Shown: positions 35,914 to 44,445 of the stretch, in pieces | Numbering within the stretch: the first letter of the stretch is position 1 | Layout of the letters: each line of letters opens with the position of its first letter | Source: Arthrobacter alkaliphilus | GTDB lineage: Bacteria > Actinomycetota > Actinomycetes > Actinomycetales > Micrococcaceae | Assembly: GCF_021483235.1 (NCBI RefSeq) | Contig: NZ_JAKEEC010000031.1 | Coordinates: forward strand, 1 to 47,700 | DNA length: 47,700 bases | Direction of reading: 5' to 3' | The notes under the pieces: model-generated | Database searches by the model: none | What the model saw: only the letters and a program-made list of their open reading frames with translations | Told to the model about the DNA's origin: nothing | Made by a program: the position numbers and the translations under genes

Positions 35914-36947
35914 GCCCAACTCCCTGGCGGAGACTGAACCGGACCGCACTTCTTGGCGCCGGCGTCGTTGTCCTCTTTGCGGTGGCAGTGCTCCTGGGCA
36001 GCTACACCGTCACCATCCCCGACTTCGTCAAAATCCTCGCTGCCCACCTGACGGGCGGCGAGAAGATCCCGGGCGCAAGCTTCATCGTCATGGAGAACAA
36101 ACTGCCCAGGGCCGTGCTGGGGATCCTGATCGGTGTGGCGTTCGGCCTCTCGGGCGGGCTCTTCCAGACGATGCTCCGCAATCCGCTCGCGAGCCCGGAC
36201 ATCATCGGCATCAGCTATGGGGCGAGTGCGGCGGCAGTCTTGGCCATCGTCGTCTTCGGGGCGTCCGGCGCCGTGGTGTCGGCTGCCGCGCTTGCCGGCG
36301 CGATCGGCGTCGCACTCGTCATCTACGTCATTTCGCGAGGTGACGGCCCGGGCAGTCGGCGCGGGAACGCGGCAGGCAACCGGCTGATCCTCGCCGGCGT
36401 CGGCGTCGCGGCGGCACTGGGCGCGGTGGTGAACTTCCTCCTGACCCGCGCTGATATTCGGACAGCTTCCGAGGCGCTCATCTGGCTCAACGGTTCGTTG
36501 AATTCGGCCAGTTGGGAACGCGTGGGCATCCTCCTCGCCTCGCTCGCAGTGATTGTTCCCGCGTTGGCCCTTCTCGCCGGACCCCTGCGAATGCTCGAAC
36601 TCGGCGACGACGCTGCCGCCGGGCTGGGGATCCGGGTGAACGTGGTGCGATTCGGCCTGGTGATCGCCGCCGTCGCGCTTGCAGCAGTGGCGACGGCGGC
36701 GGCGGGACCTGTTGCCTTCGTCGCCTTCCTTGCCGGTCCGATCGCCCGGCGGATTGTCGGGCGACCGAACCTCCCGGCGTCGGCTTTCACGGGAGCCTTG
36801 ATCGTCCTCGCGGCCGACTACTTCGCGTACAACGTTGCCCCGATTGTCCTGGCCGGCACAGTCCTGCCGCTCGGCGTCATTACCGGCGCCCTAGGTGCCC
36901 CATTCCTGCTGTGGCTACTGGTTACGTCCCACCGAAAGGAAGCTTGA
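35910..36947 (+). CDS. FecCD-family siderophore permease, subunit 2
   Basis: 345 residues, about nine to ten helices. Family landmarks are KLPRAVLGILIG, GGLFQTMLRNPLASPD and the C-terminal LPLGVITGALGAPFLLWLL. It would pair with subunit 1 as a heterodimeric channel. The GTG at 35910 overlaps the upstream stop (GTGA), a clear coupling signal; longer extensions run inside subunit 1. Confidence 0.93.
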   Translation: MSPTPWRRLNRTALLGAGVVVLFAVAVLLGSYTVTIPDFVKILAAHLTGGEKIPGASFIVMENKLPRAVLGILIGVAFGLSGGLFQTMLRNPLASPDIIGISYGASAAAVLAIVVFGASGAVVSAAALAGAIGVALVIYVISRGDGPGSRRGNAAGNRLILAGVGVAAALGAVVNFLLTRADIRTASEALIWLNGSLNSASWERVGILLASLAVIVPALALLAGPLRMLELGDDAAAGLGIRVNVVRFGLVIAAVALAAVATAAAGPVAFVAFLAGPIARRIVGRPNLPASAFTGALIVLAADYFAYNVAPIVLAGTVLPLGVITGALGAPFLLWLLVTSHRKEA

Positions 36948-36948
36948 C

Positions 36949-37788
36949 ATGGCACAACTGAGCGCAGGCAGCCTGACGCTCCAATATGAGCAGCGGCGGG
37001 TCGTAGAAGGACTCTCGACGCAGATTCCCGAAGGCAACGTAACTATGATCGTCGGCGCCAACGCCTGCGGGAAATCCACGCTGCTGCGAGGGCTGTCCAG
37101 GCTCCTGAAGCCGAGCGCGGGCGTCGTCACGCTGGATGGCAAGGACATCCACTCCCGCCCGGCCCGCGAACTCGCCCGAACTCTCGGCCTGCTTCCGCAG
37201 CACCCCGTTGCGCCGGATGGCATCACCGTGCGCGAACTCGTGGGCCGCGGGCGCTATCCCCACCAAGGATTCTTCCGAAGCTGGCGGACCGGCGACAAAT
37301 CGGAGCATGACCTGGCCGTCCAACGCGCGCTTGAGACCACGTCAACGCTTGAGCTCGCTGAACGGAACGTCGACGAACTGTCCGGCGGACAGCGCCAGAG
37401 GGTGTGGATTGCCATGGCGCTCGCGCAGGAAACCGAGGTGCTGCTCCTCGACGAGCCCACCACCTACCTTGACCTGGCACATCAAGTGGAAGTGCTGGAC
37501 CTGCTAACCGACCTCAACCGCAGCCGGGGAACCACGGTTGCCATCGTGTTGCACGACCTCAACCTGGCAGCCCGATATGCGGACCATGTCATCGCCATGA
37601 AAGCCGGGGCAATCGTTGCCGAGGGTCCAGCTGAAGTCGTGGTCACCGAGGATCTGGTCCGCGAGGTTTTCGGCCTCGAGTCCCGGGTGGTTCCCGATCC
37701 GCTGTCCGGCACGCCGCTCGTTCTCCCGATAGGACGGCACCACACTGCAGCCCCGCCTTCCGACATCGAATTGGAGTTTGTCCCATGA
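36949..37788 (+). CDS. Siderophore ABC transporter ATP-binding protein
   Basis: 279-residue FecE-like ATPase that powers the two permeases. Walker A GANACGKST (36-44), signature LSGGQ (144-148), Walker B LLLDEP (165-170) and switch His202 are all intact. ATG 36949 follows AAAGGA. The stop overlaps the next start (ATGA). Confidence 0.95.
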   Translation: MAQLSAGSLTLQYEQRRVVEGLSTQIPEGNVTMIVGANACGKSTLLRGLSRLLKPSAGVVTLDGKDIHSRPARELARTLGLLPQHPVAPDGITVRELVGRGRYPHQGFFRSWRTGDKSEHDLAVQRALETTSTLELAERNVDELSGGQRQRVWIAMALAQETEVLLLDEPTTYLDLAHQVEVLDLLTDLNRSRGTTVAIVLHDLNLAARYADHVIAMKAGAIVAEGPAEVVVTEDLVREVFGLESRVVPDPLSGTPLVLPIGRHHTAAPPSDIELEFVP

Positions 37789-38843
37789 ACGCCGACACCA
37801 CCGTGCAGAACGCAACCACGGAGCCAATGACCCTCGCGTTCGATGTCACGGTCACCGCAGTCCAGGATCTGAGCCCCAATTTCCGCCGCATCACCTTCGG
37901 AGGCTACTGCCTGCGGGGATTCGGCGTGTCAGGGAGAACCTTGGACCTGCGCATCAAACTCATGATTCCCTCGCTCGACTCCCACGGACGCCCCCTGCCG
38001 TTGCCCTCCTTTAACACCGGCGACGCAGGGTGGTACCAGGAGTGGTTGGCGATGGACCCGTCGGTCCGTGGTTCGATGCGGACCTACACCGTGCGAAACG
38101 AGAGGCTTGACTCCGTCTACCCTGAGATCGACGTCGATTTCGTGATGCACTTCGATGACGGTGCGGTTGAGACGACAGCCGGCCCCGCAGTCAACTGGGC
38201 GCTGGCGGCGAAACCGGGGGATTCCATCACCATCATCGGCCCCAACAACCGTGCAGCCCACTGCATCACCGCTGAAACATACTCCGGCATCGAATGGCGT
38301 CCCGGCCTGGCACAGAGGGTCCTGCTTGCCGGCGACGAAACGGCGGTTCCCGCCATCGGCGCGATCTTGGAGTCCTTATCTGCGGGAATCACGGGTCATG
38401 CCTTTCTTGAAGTACCCGAGGCCGGCGATTTCCAAGACCTGGCCACCGACGCCGACGTCGAAATCACCTGGCTCGCACGCGGCGCATCCCTCGGCCGGTC
38501 CCGGCCTCACGGCGAGCTGCTGAAGCAGGCAGTCCGCGGAGCTGTTCCTGTGCCCGGATGGGTGGGCATCACCCCGCTCGACGGTGCAGCCGGCCCCGAA
38601 CCGGAGGAGGTGAACGTGGACGAGGATCTCCTCTGGGAGACGCCGCTGCGCATGGATGCCGCAGCCATCGAGGCGAGCCGTAACCCGAACCTTCCCGCGG
38701 GCGCTTTGCCGTTCTACGCCTGGATCGCGGGCGAAGCAGGGGTGGTCAAGGACCTGCGCCGGTACCTGGTCCGTGATGTGGGGATCGACCGGAAGCAAGT
38801 AGCGTTCATGGGCTACTGGCGCAAGGGGAAAGCTGAACTCTAG
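37785..38843 (+). CDS. Siderophore-interacting protein (ferric-siderophore reductase)
   Basis: 352 residues of the SIP family, FAD-dependent NAD(P)H reductases that release iron from imported siderophores in the cytoplasm. The FAD-binding pattern R-x-Y-T-x-R is MRTYTVR, followed by LAGDETAVPAIGAIL and the C-terminal GEAGVVKDLRRYLV. It is the last gene of the operon and completes uptake by reductive iron release. Confidence 0.93.
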   Translation: MNADTTVQNATTEPMTLAFDVTVTAVQDLSPNFRRITFGGYCLRGFGVSGRTLDLRIKLMIPSLDSHGRPLPLPSFNTGDAGWYQEWLAMDPSVRGSMRTYTVRNERLDSVYPEIDVDFVMHFDDGAVETTAGPAVNWALAAKPGDSITIIGPNNRAAHCITAETYSGIEWRPGLAQRVLLAGDETAVPAIGAILESLSAGITGHAFLEVPEAGDFQDLATDADVEITWLARGASLGRSRPHGELLKQAVRGAVPVPGWVGITPLDGAAGPEPEEVNVDEDLLWETPLRMDAAAIEASRNPNLPAGALPFYAWIAGEAGVVKDLRRYLVRDVGIDRKQVAFMGYWRKGKAEL

Positions 38844-38899
38844 CCCGCCCCCGGGCGTCGAATTAACCTGGGCTTTGCCGGCGGGCAACCGGGCGGGGC

Positions 38900-38905
38900 T
38901 ACTCT
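38900..38905 (+). promoter_or_regulatory. -10 element of the first SGNH gene, leaderless
   Basis: TACTCT ends six bases before the GTG at 38912; TTGCCG at 38875-38880 is a weak -35 with 19-base spacing. No ribosome-binding site precedes the start. Confidence 0.45.
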
Positions 38906-38911
38906 GGCGTC

Positions 38912-39832
38912 GTGGCTGGGAACCTGCTTCATGCTGACCAGAGCGGACGACGGCGGTTTGTTGCCTTGGGCGATTCCTTCACCGAGGGCGTGGGGGACCG
39001 GAACGAGGCCCTACCGAACGGTGTCCGGGGCTGGGCCGACCGCGTCGCCGAGAAACTGGCGAAGGCCGAACCTGGCTGGGAATACGCCAATCTTGCCGTG
39101 CGGAGCAAGCGGCTCCGGCAGGTCATCGACGAGCAACTGGACCGTGCCCTGGCCATGGAACCGACGCTCATCACGCTGTATGCCGGCGGTAACGACATCC
39201 TGGATTTCGGCACGGACATGGACGTGCTCATGGCTGAGTACGAGGGACTCGTGGCCCGCCTCGCAGCCACGGGAGCCACGTTGGTCTTGTTCACGGGGTA
39301 CGACGTCAAGGTCTCGGTGGTGCTGGAACCCTTGAAGAGGCGGAATGCCCTCTACAACGAACGAGTCCGCGAGCTGGCCGCCAAATACGGGGCCGTGCTG
39401 GTGGACTATTGGTGCCTTGACGCTTACCACGACCGACGCATGTGGGCCGCCGACCGTCTCCATATGTCCAAAGCCGGACACAAATACATGGCGTCGCAGG
39501 TCCTGGACCACCTCGGGGTCCCGCACAAGTTCTCGCCCAAGGACTGGGAACCGCCGCAGCGCCTCAAGCTGCGCGACTGGGAACGCCGTCAGCGCCGGTG
39601 GGTGAACGACTGGGTGTTGCCCTTGTTCGGCCGGAAGCTTCGGGGCGTCACGCTCGGGGACGCCCTTGGCCCACGCTGGCCGGAACCCGTGAAGGTCCCG
39701 CGGAAAGCCGGGCTGCGAAAAGTTGCGGAACGCCAAGCCGCTGCGGCTGCCTCGGCTGAGGCCGGCGCTGAGTCCGGCGCCAACGCCGGTGGTAAAGCTC
39801 AAGGCGAAGCTCAATACAACGGGGGGACATGA
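38912..39832 (+). CDS. SGNH/GDSL hydrolase, paralogue 1
   Basis: 306 residues of the SGNH hydrolase fold: GDSF with Ser22, GGND (92-95), and Asp181-x-x-His184 (DRLH). No signal peptide, so it acts in the cytoplasm; the substrate ester is unknown. A C-terminal tail ends in an Ala/Gly-rich stretch. The motif GVTLGDALGPRWPEP near 236 recurs in the other two paralogues. GTG 38912 has a -10 six bases upstream. Overlaps paralogue 2 by four bases. Confidence 0.9.
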   Translation: MAGNLLHADQSGRRRFVALGDSFTEGVGDRNEALPNGVRGWADRVAEKLAKAEPGWEYANLAVRSKRLRQVIDEQLDRALAMEPTLITLYAGGNDILDFGTDMDVLMAEYEGLVARLAATGATLVLFTGYDVKVSVVLEPLKRRNALYNERVRELAAKYGAVLVDYWCLDAYHDRRMWAADRLHMSKAGHKYMASQVLDHLGVPHKFSPKDWEPPQRLKLRDWERRQRRWVNDWVLPLFGRKLRGVTLGDALGPRWPEPVKVPRKAGLRKVAERQAAAAASAEAGAESGANAGGKAQGEAQYNGGT

Positions 39833-40647
39833 TCATGGCCACGGAGACACCGCTGCGATTTGTCGCCGTCGGAGATTCTTTCACCGAAGGCGTCGGCGAC
39901 ACTGACCTCCGCCTCCCCAACGACTGCCGCGGCTGGGCAGACCGCGTGGCCGAGGAACTGGCGAGGCACCGGCCGGAGACGCGCTACGCCAACCTGGCCA
40001 TCCGCGGCCGCCGGCTGAAGCAGATCGTCGCCGAACAACTCGAGCCGGCGCTCATGATGGCTCCCACGCTGGTCAGTTTCCACGCCGGCGGCAACGATCT
40101 CCTGGGCGCGCGGCTGGACATGCGCACCCTGGTGCGGGGCTTCGAGGACGCTGTCGCCCGGATCAAGCGAAGCGGTGCCCAGGTCCTGCTCTTCACTGAA
40201 TACAACGTGCCGCTTTCGCCGATCCTGGAGCCGCTCAAGCTGCGCACGGCCGTCTTCAACAAACACATACGGCGGATTTCCGCAGCCTACGGAACCCTTC
40301 TGGTGGACCATTGGTGCTTCGAGAAGTACCAGGACCGGCGGATGTGGGCTCCGGACCGCTTGCACATGTCCGGGACAGGACACGAATACATGGCCAAGAA
40401 GGTCCTGGAGGTGTTGGGCGCCGTCCATTCGCTGGGCTCGCCGATGCTTGGACCGCTGCACCCGCGGAGCCGGGCCGAGATAATGGCCGACGACGCCGCG
40501 TGGCTCAGGCGCGATGTGGCACCTTGGCTTTCGCGTCGCTTCAGGGGAGTTTCAAGCGGGGATCACCTGAGTGCCCGCTGGCCGGCCCTTATGCCGGTCG
40601 TTTCGTTGGAACGGCTGGGGACGGCCGCCGAGCCAGTCCGGCTTTGA
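39829..40647 (+). CDS. SGNH/GDSL hydrolase, paralogue 2
   Basis: 272 residues, similar throughout to paralogue 1: GDSF (Ser17), GGND (87-90), Asp176-x-x-His179, and the tail motif GVSSGDHLSARWPAL. The ATG at 39829 overlaps the upstream stop; a second ATG at 39835 is better placed behind GGGGGG, so the protein may begin two codons later. Probably a tandem duplicate translated together with paralogue 1. Confidence 0.9.
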   Translation: MIMATETPLRFVAVGDSFTEGVGDTDLRLPNDCRGWADRVAEELARHRPETRYANLAIRGRRLKQIVAEQLEPALMMAPTLVSFHAGGNDLLGARLDMRTLVRGFEDAVARIKRSGAQVLLFTEYNVPLSPILEPLKLRTAVFNKHIRRISAAYGTLLVDHWCFEKYQDRRMWAPDRLHMSGTGHEYMAKKVLEVLGAVHSLGSPMLGPLHPRSRAEIMADDAAWLRRDVAPWLSRRFRGVSSGDHLSARWPALMPVVSLERLGTAAEPVRL

Positions 40648-40683
40648 AGTGGGGCAGCGTCACGCCTCGGACGTTCAGCCGCG

Positions 40684-40968
40684 CTAGTCCAGCAGATTTT
40701 CGAAGCCCTTGGCTGCCGAAGTGACCGTGAATTCAATGATCTCGAAGTCGGCTACACCGTTGACGTAGAACGGATCCGTCGCCAAGGAAGCGTCCAGTGT
40801 CGCACGATCGACGTTGGACAAAAGCACACCCCCGATGGCTGGAACGCGACGACCGGACGCAACGAAAGTGCCGTCGTCGAACGCTTTTTTGACCCACTCC
40901 ATATGGGCGGGGCGGTGGAAATCGACGATCTCGTCGGGAACTTTGTACGTCAGCGAAACGACAAACAT
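40684..40968 (-). CDS. YciI-family protein
   Basis: 94 residues with the ferredoxin-like YciI/dimeric alpha-beta fold: FVVSLTYKV, HRPAHMEWVKKAF, DPFYVNGVADFEIIEF. The family is uncharacterised, some members having dehalogenase- or isomerase-like roles. ATG 40968 gives the usual length; an upstream start at 41001 would add an unrelated basic stretch. Confidence 0.85.
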   Translation of the reverse strand: MFVVSLTYKVPDEIVDFHRPAHMEWVKKAFDDGTFVASGRRVPAIGGVLLSNVDRATLDASLATDPFYVNGVADFEIIEFTVTSAAKGFENLLD

Positions 40969-41028
40969 GCCGCCCAGCCTACAACGCGGAGGGCGGCCCA
41001 TCGGGTCGCCCTCCGTAGCGGCAATGAC

Positions 41029-41661
41029 CTACGGCAGCAGTTTGACTGCGGAGTTCCAGTTGTAGTTGGGGTGGGCGTCGCTGATCTGAAGTGTCATGAC
41101 GAGCAGTTGGAAGGCTTCGAGCTCGCGCGCGCGGCGCAGCGGTCCAACGTTCACGGGCCGCAGCCCGGCATCCTTAATGAAGTCGACGACGGCGGACGCC
41201 GCCGTGGCGTCGTCGCCCGCCACCAGGACGTCGAGGGTCTGGCCGCTCACTTCGCCGGCAGCGAGGGTGGCCGCGAAGACGGTGTTGAAGGCCTTGACTA
41301 CCGACGCTCCCGGGACCAGAGCCTGGAGTTCTTCGGCCGCCGAGCTGCCGGCGGGGACGGTGAGGGAATCGAAGGTCTCGAAATTCACGGGGTTGGTGAT
41401 GTCCACGATCGTCTTGCCGTCGAGCGCGGATCCATAGGAAGAAAGGACTTCCTTGGCGGCGCCGAACGGGGTGGCCAGGACCACGATGCTGCCTTCCGCC
41501 GGGGATCCCGTGGTGCCGGAGGTTCCGTTGACCGTCGCGGCAAGCGCAGCAGAGGAGCTTGCGTCGCGGCTGAGGATCTGGACGCTCTTGCCTGCTATGG
41601 CCGCGCGGGCCGCAATGCCGGATGCCATGTTGCCGGTACCGATGATGGTGATGTCAGCCAT
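41029..41661 (-). CDS. NADPH-dependent F420 reductase-like dinucleotide-binding protein
   Basis: 210 residues with an N-terminal Rossmann motif (IIGTGNMASGIA) and the pattern of NADPH:F420 oxidoreductase-like proteins (VVLATPFGAAKEVL, ITNPVNFETF, VVKAFNTVFA). It probably transfers hydride between NADP(H) and a second cofactor or substrate. ATG 41661 has AAAGGAAAC upstream. It is divergent from a MarR regulator whose paired operators lie in between. Confidence 0.87.
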   Translation of the reverse strand: MADITIIGTGNMASGIAARAAIAGKSVQILSRDASSSAALAATVNGTSGTTGSPAEGSIVVLATPFGAAKEVLSSYGSALDGKTIVDITNPVNFETFDSLTVPAGSSAAEELQALVPGASVVKAFNTVFAATLAAGEVSGQTLDVLVAGDDATAASAVVDFIKDAGLRPVNVGPLRRARELEAFQLLVMTLQISDAHPNYNWNSAVKLLP

Positions 41662-41704
41662 TGTTGTTTCCTTTGCTTGGGTGCAGAGCGGTTCACGAAT
41701 TTGC

Positions 41705-41716
41705 TTGAAGCTTCAA
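41705..41716. promoter_or_regulatory. MarR operator, site A (candidate)
   Basis: TTGAAGCTTCAA is a perfect 12-bp palindrome 43 bp from the NAD(P)-binding gene start. A second, near-identical site lies at 41739. Confidence 0.65.
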
Positions 41717-41738
41717 CAGAAATGGTAAAAACCGCTAG

Positions 41739-41750
41739 TTGAAGTGTCAA
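41739..41750. promoter_or_regulatory. MarR operator, site B (candidate)
   Basis: TTGAAGTGTCAA matches site A at 10 of 12 positions and lies 34 bp from it. It is close to the marR -10 (TAAGAT, 41766-41771), which lies six bases before the ATG. Confidence 0.6.
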
Positions 41751-41777
41751 GTATTGATTTCCTTCTAAGATGAATCC

Positions 41778-42257
41778 ATGACCGAACCGCGTTGGCTCAA
41801 CGCCGACGAACGCCGTGCCTGGCTGGCCCTGTTGAGTATCAACACCCTGCTGCCGGCCGCCCTGGACACCCAACTGCAAGCGGCGGGCAAATTGTCGCTC
41901 TTCGACTACAACGTCCTCGCCATGCTGTCCGAAGCGGAGGGGCGTTTCCTGCCGATGAGTGAGCTCGCCGCCCGCACCAGCGCTTCCCTGTCGAGGTTGT
42001 CGCACGTCGTCACCAAGCTGCAGAGACGCGGATGGGTAGAGCGCGAAGCGCACCCCGGCGACGCCCGTGTCACGGTGGCGCACCTGACGGAGTCCGGCAT
42101 GAACACCATCGTGTCCCTCGCGCCCGGCCACGTGGGTGCCGTCCGTGCTTTGATGTTGGATGCCATGAGCGACGACGACGTTGCCGATCTCGCGCGGATC
42201 GGCGAGAAGATCGTGGCCCGCCTCGACGACAATCACTGGATCCTGCGCGAACGGTGA
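41778..42257 (+). CDS. MarR-family transcriptional regulator
   Basis: 159 residues with a typical MarR winged HTH: NVLAMLSEAEGRFLPMSELA, the recognition helix ARTSASLSRLSHVVTKLQRRG, and wing VEREAHPGDARVTV. It likely represses the divergent NAD(P)-binding gene and itself through the two TTGAAG-type sites. The ATG at 41778 is probably leaderless. Confidence 0.92.
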   Translation: MTEPRWLNADERRAWLALLSINTLLPAALDTQLQAAGKLSLFDYNVLAMLSEAEGRFLPMSELAARTSASLSRLSHVVTKLQRRGWVEREAHPGDARVTVAHLTESGMNTIVSLAPGHVGAVRALMLDAMSDDDVADLARIGEKIVARLDDNHWILRER

Positions 42258-42360
42258 GCCGGGACGGCGGCCGCGCCACTGGGCAGCAGGCGGGGCGTCG
42301 CCGCCGCTGCGCAGCGGGCGCAGTGTGACGGCCGCCCCCCAGTGATGAAAGACTGACGCC

Positions 42361-43122
42361 ATGGATTTTTCTGCCCGGTATGTGGCATTGGGTGACTCGT
42401 TTACCGAAGGACTTGGCGACTCCGACCCCTCGCGCCCCAACGGGGTCCGGGGGTGGGCGGACCTCGTTGCCCATCAATTGGCTCAAAGCAACGAGGGTTT
42501 CGGCTACGCCAACCTGGCCATCCGCGGCAAGAAGCTCAGGCAAGTCATGGCTGAACAGGTGGACGCCGCCGTCGCGCTTGAACCGACGTTGGTGACCTTG
42601 TACGCGGGAGCGAACGACATCTTCCGGCCCAAAGTCGATATCGACAGGCTCATGGAGGACTATGAGGCAGGCATCGCGAAGCTAAGCGCAACCGGTGCCA
42701 CGATGCTTCTCTTTACGGGCTTCGATGCCCGCAGTTCCAAGGTCTTCGGCACCATGCGCGGACGCACCGCGATCTACAACGAGTTGGTCCGGGAAATCGC
42801 CGAAAACCACGGTGCGCTGCTGGTCGACTACTGGCGCTTCAGCGAATACCACGACTGGCACATGTGGGCGCAGGACCGGATGCACATGTCCACCGCTGGT
42901 CATATCAACATGGCCAACCGGGTACTCGCCGTCCTCGAGCACGAAGGGTCCCTTGAGGTTCCGCCGGCTGTTCCGCAACCGCAGCTTGCGCGGGTGGAAG
43001 CGTTGCGGGCCAACGCGCGTTGGGCCCGTGAACACGCCGCCCCGTGGGTGGTCCGCCGCGTTACGGGCAAGTCCTCAGGTGACGGCCTGAGCCCGAAGTA
43101 CCCGCAGCTCATCCGGCCCTAA
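42361..43122 (+). CDS. SGNH/GDSL hydrolase, paralogue 3
   Basis: 253 residues: GDSF (Ser13), block III reads GAND (83-86) instead of GGND, and Asp172-x-x-His175 (DRMH). It keeps the tail motif GKSSGDGLSPKYPQ, so it belongs to the same subgroup as the pair 2.5 kb upstream but is more diverged. Its 3' end overlaps the convergent apbE gene by four bases. Confidence 0.9.
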   Translation: MDFSARYVALGDSFTEGLGDSDPSRPNGVRGWADLVAHQLAQSNEGFGYANLAIRGKKLRQVMAEQVDAAVALEPTLVTLYAGANDIFRPKVDIDRLMEDYEAGIAKLSATGATMLLFTGFDARSSKVFGTMRGRTAIYNELVREIAENHGALLVDYWRFSEYHDWHMWAQDRMHMSTAGHINMANRVLAVLEHEGSLEVPPAVPQPQLARVEALRANARWAREHAAPWVVRRVTGKSSGDGLSPKYPQLIRP

Positions 43123-43970
43123 CTGTTCTGGCCGGCGCGGTTCCGGAAACCCGGCGTGGCGAGCAGTCCGCCGTCGTTCTTCACCGCAAGTACGTCCACG
43201 TCCCAGCGCGCGGTCGCTAGGGTGAGCGTCGCGGCGCCGCCGGCCATGATGGCTGTGGCCAGGACGTCGGCCGTGACGATGTCGGAAGCTGCCACCGAAA
43301 CCTGCCTGAACCCTTCGTCCGGCTCCCGCTGGAGGCCAGCGGTCCAGATGTGGTGGCCGCGTTCGCCCGTTCCGGAGGTCGCGAGTGCGTGCTTGCCTGC
43401 GCTGCCGACGGGAAACGCCGTCAGGAGCGCCGTCCGATCCTCGGGGTCGACGATCCCCGCCAACCACGGCCTCGGGCTTCCCGGCGTCGGCGATCCGCCC
43501 ACCAGGACGTCTCCGCCCGCGTTGAGGCACCAATCCTCCAAGCCAAGGGCGGGCAGCGATGTTCCGGCTTCCCGGATCGCATGGGCCTTGACGACTCCCG
43601 CCAAGTCCACGACGCCGTCGGGCCGTTCCGCCGTAAAGGCACCTTCCGTGAGGGTGCGCCATTCGCTCGCCTCGACATACAGCCGCCGCATGTCCGCCGA
43701 GGCATCCGTCAGCGTCAGCTCGCCCCGCGCCATGGCGCTCGCCTCCGAGCCGGGGCGGTAGAGACTAAACGTTTGGTCAAGCCTGTTGAACAACTGCTCG
43801 ACGACGGCGGTGGCCGCCTCGAGCGCTTCCACAACGGATGGGGAAGCCGTCCCGGGAGCAGACGGAACGGCGAGGCTAACCACCGTGCCCATACTGGTGA
43901 AGGTCCGGGAGCGAAGGCGGGGCTCCGCGCCGTGCCGTCCGGGCAGGCTTGGATCAGAAATGGGCTGCAT
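43119..43970 (-). CDS. apbE: FAD:protein FMN transferase
   Basis: 283 residues of the ApbE family, which links FMN from FAD to a threonine of a target protein outside the cytoplasmic face. Motifs are NAGGD (150-154) and TADVLATA (233-240, metal-binding Asp and Thr); the segment DLAGVVKAHA (122-131) replaces the more usual LGGIAKGYA. No clear signal peptide is seen, which is unusual. It overlaps the FMN-binding gene by 17 bp, and that protein is the obvious target. Confidence 0.92.
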   Translation of the reverse strand: MQPISDPSLPGRHGAEPRLRSRTFTSMGTVVSLAVPSAPGTASPSVVEALEAATAVVEQLFNRLDQTFSLYRPGSEASAMARGELTLTDASADMRRLYVEASEWRTLTEGAFTAERPDGVVDLAGVVKAHAIREAGTSLPALGLEDWCLNAGGDVLVGGSPTPGSPRPWLAGIVDPEDRTALLTAFPVGSAGKHALATSGTGERGHHIWTAGLQREPDEGFRQVSVAASDIVTADVLATAIMAGGAATLTLATARWDVDVLAVKNDGGLLATPGFRNRAGQNS

Positions 43971-44445
43971 CGAGGGCTGCCTGGAGTGACGTTAAATAGG
44001 CCTCGCTGGTAAAGGTGGCCCCGCCGATTGTCTGCACGTTCGCCGACTGCGCGCTCAGCACCTCTGATCGCAGAAGGGGCGCCGCCCGGGCGCTGATCTG
44101 TACGGATCGTTGCTCCTGGTCGGTCAGATGAAGGGCGGTGACATCCGTGATCACGCCGGCCTTGATGGTTACCTGGACCTGGACGGTTCCGAAGCGGGTC
44201 TGCACCGCGGTTCCTGTGTAGGTGCCGCCGGCCTTGGCGGTGGCTCCGCCCGCCGTCGAGCCCGTACTTGTCCCGCCTGTGGTTCCGGGCGCCGTCGAGC
44301 CCGTACCGGTGCCGCCTGTGGTTCGGGGTGCGGAGGTGGTTACCGCCGATGCGTTCGATTCCGCCACGTGCGTGCCCGCCTGCCAAGCGGCCAGGAGGAT
44401 GGCGCCCGACGCCAACGCTGCTGAAATTCCTGCCCTGAGTCTCAC
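43954..44445 (-). CDS. FMN-binding domain protein, membrane-anchored
   Basis: 163 residues. An N-terminal hydrophobic anchor (about 7-24) is followed by a Gly/Thr/Ser-rich linker (35-75) and an FMN-bind domain (75-163). IGGATFTS (140-147) is the covalent flavinylation motif, with Thr144 the predicted FMN attachment site. GTG 44445 overlaps the upstream stop. It would carry electrons outside the membrane after modification by ApbE. Confidence 0.9.
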   Translation of the reverse strand: MRLRAGISAALASGAILLAAWQAGTHVAESNASAVTTSAPRTTGGTGTGSTAPGTTGGTSTGSTAGGATAKAGGTYTGTAVQTRFGTVQVQVTIKAGVITDVTALHLTDQEQRSVQISARAAPLLRSEVLSAQSANVQTIGGATFTSEAYLTSLQAALDAAHF

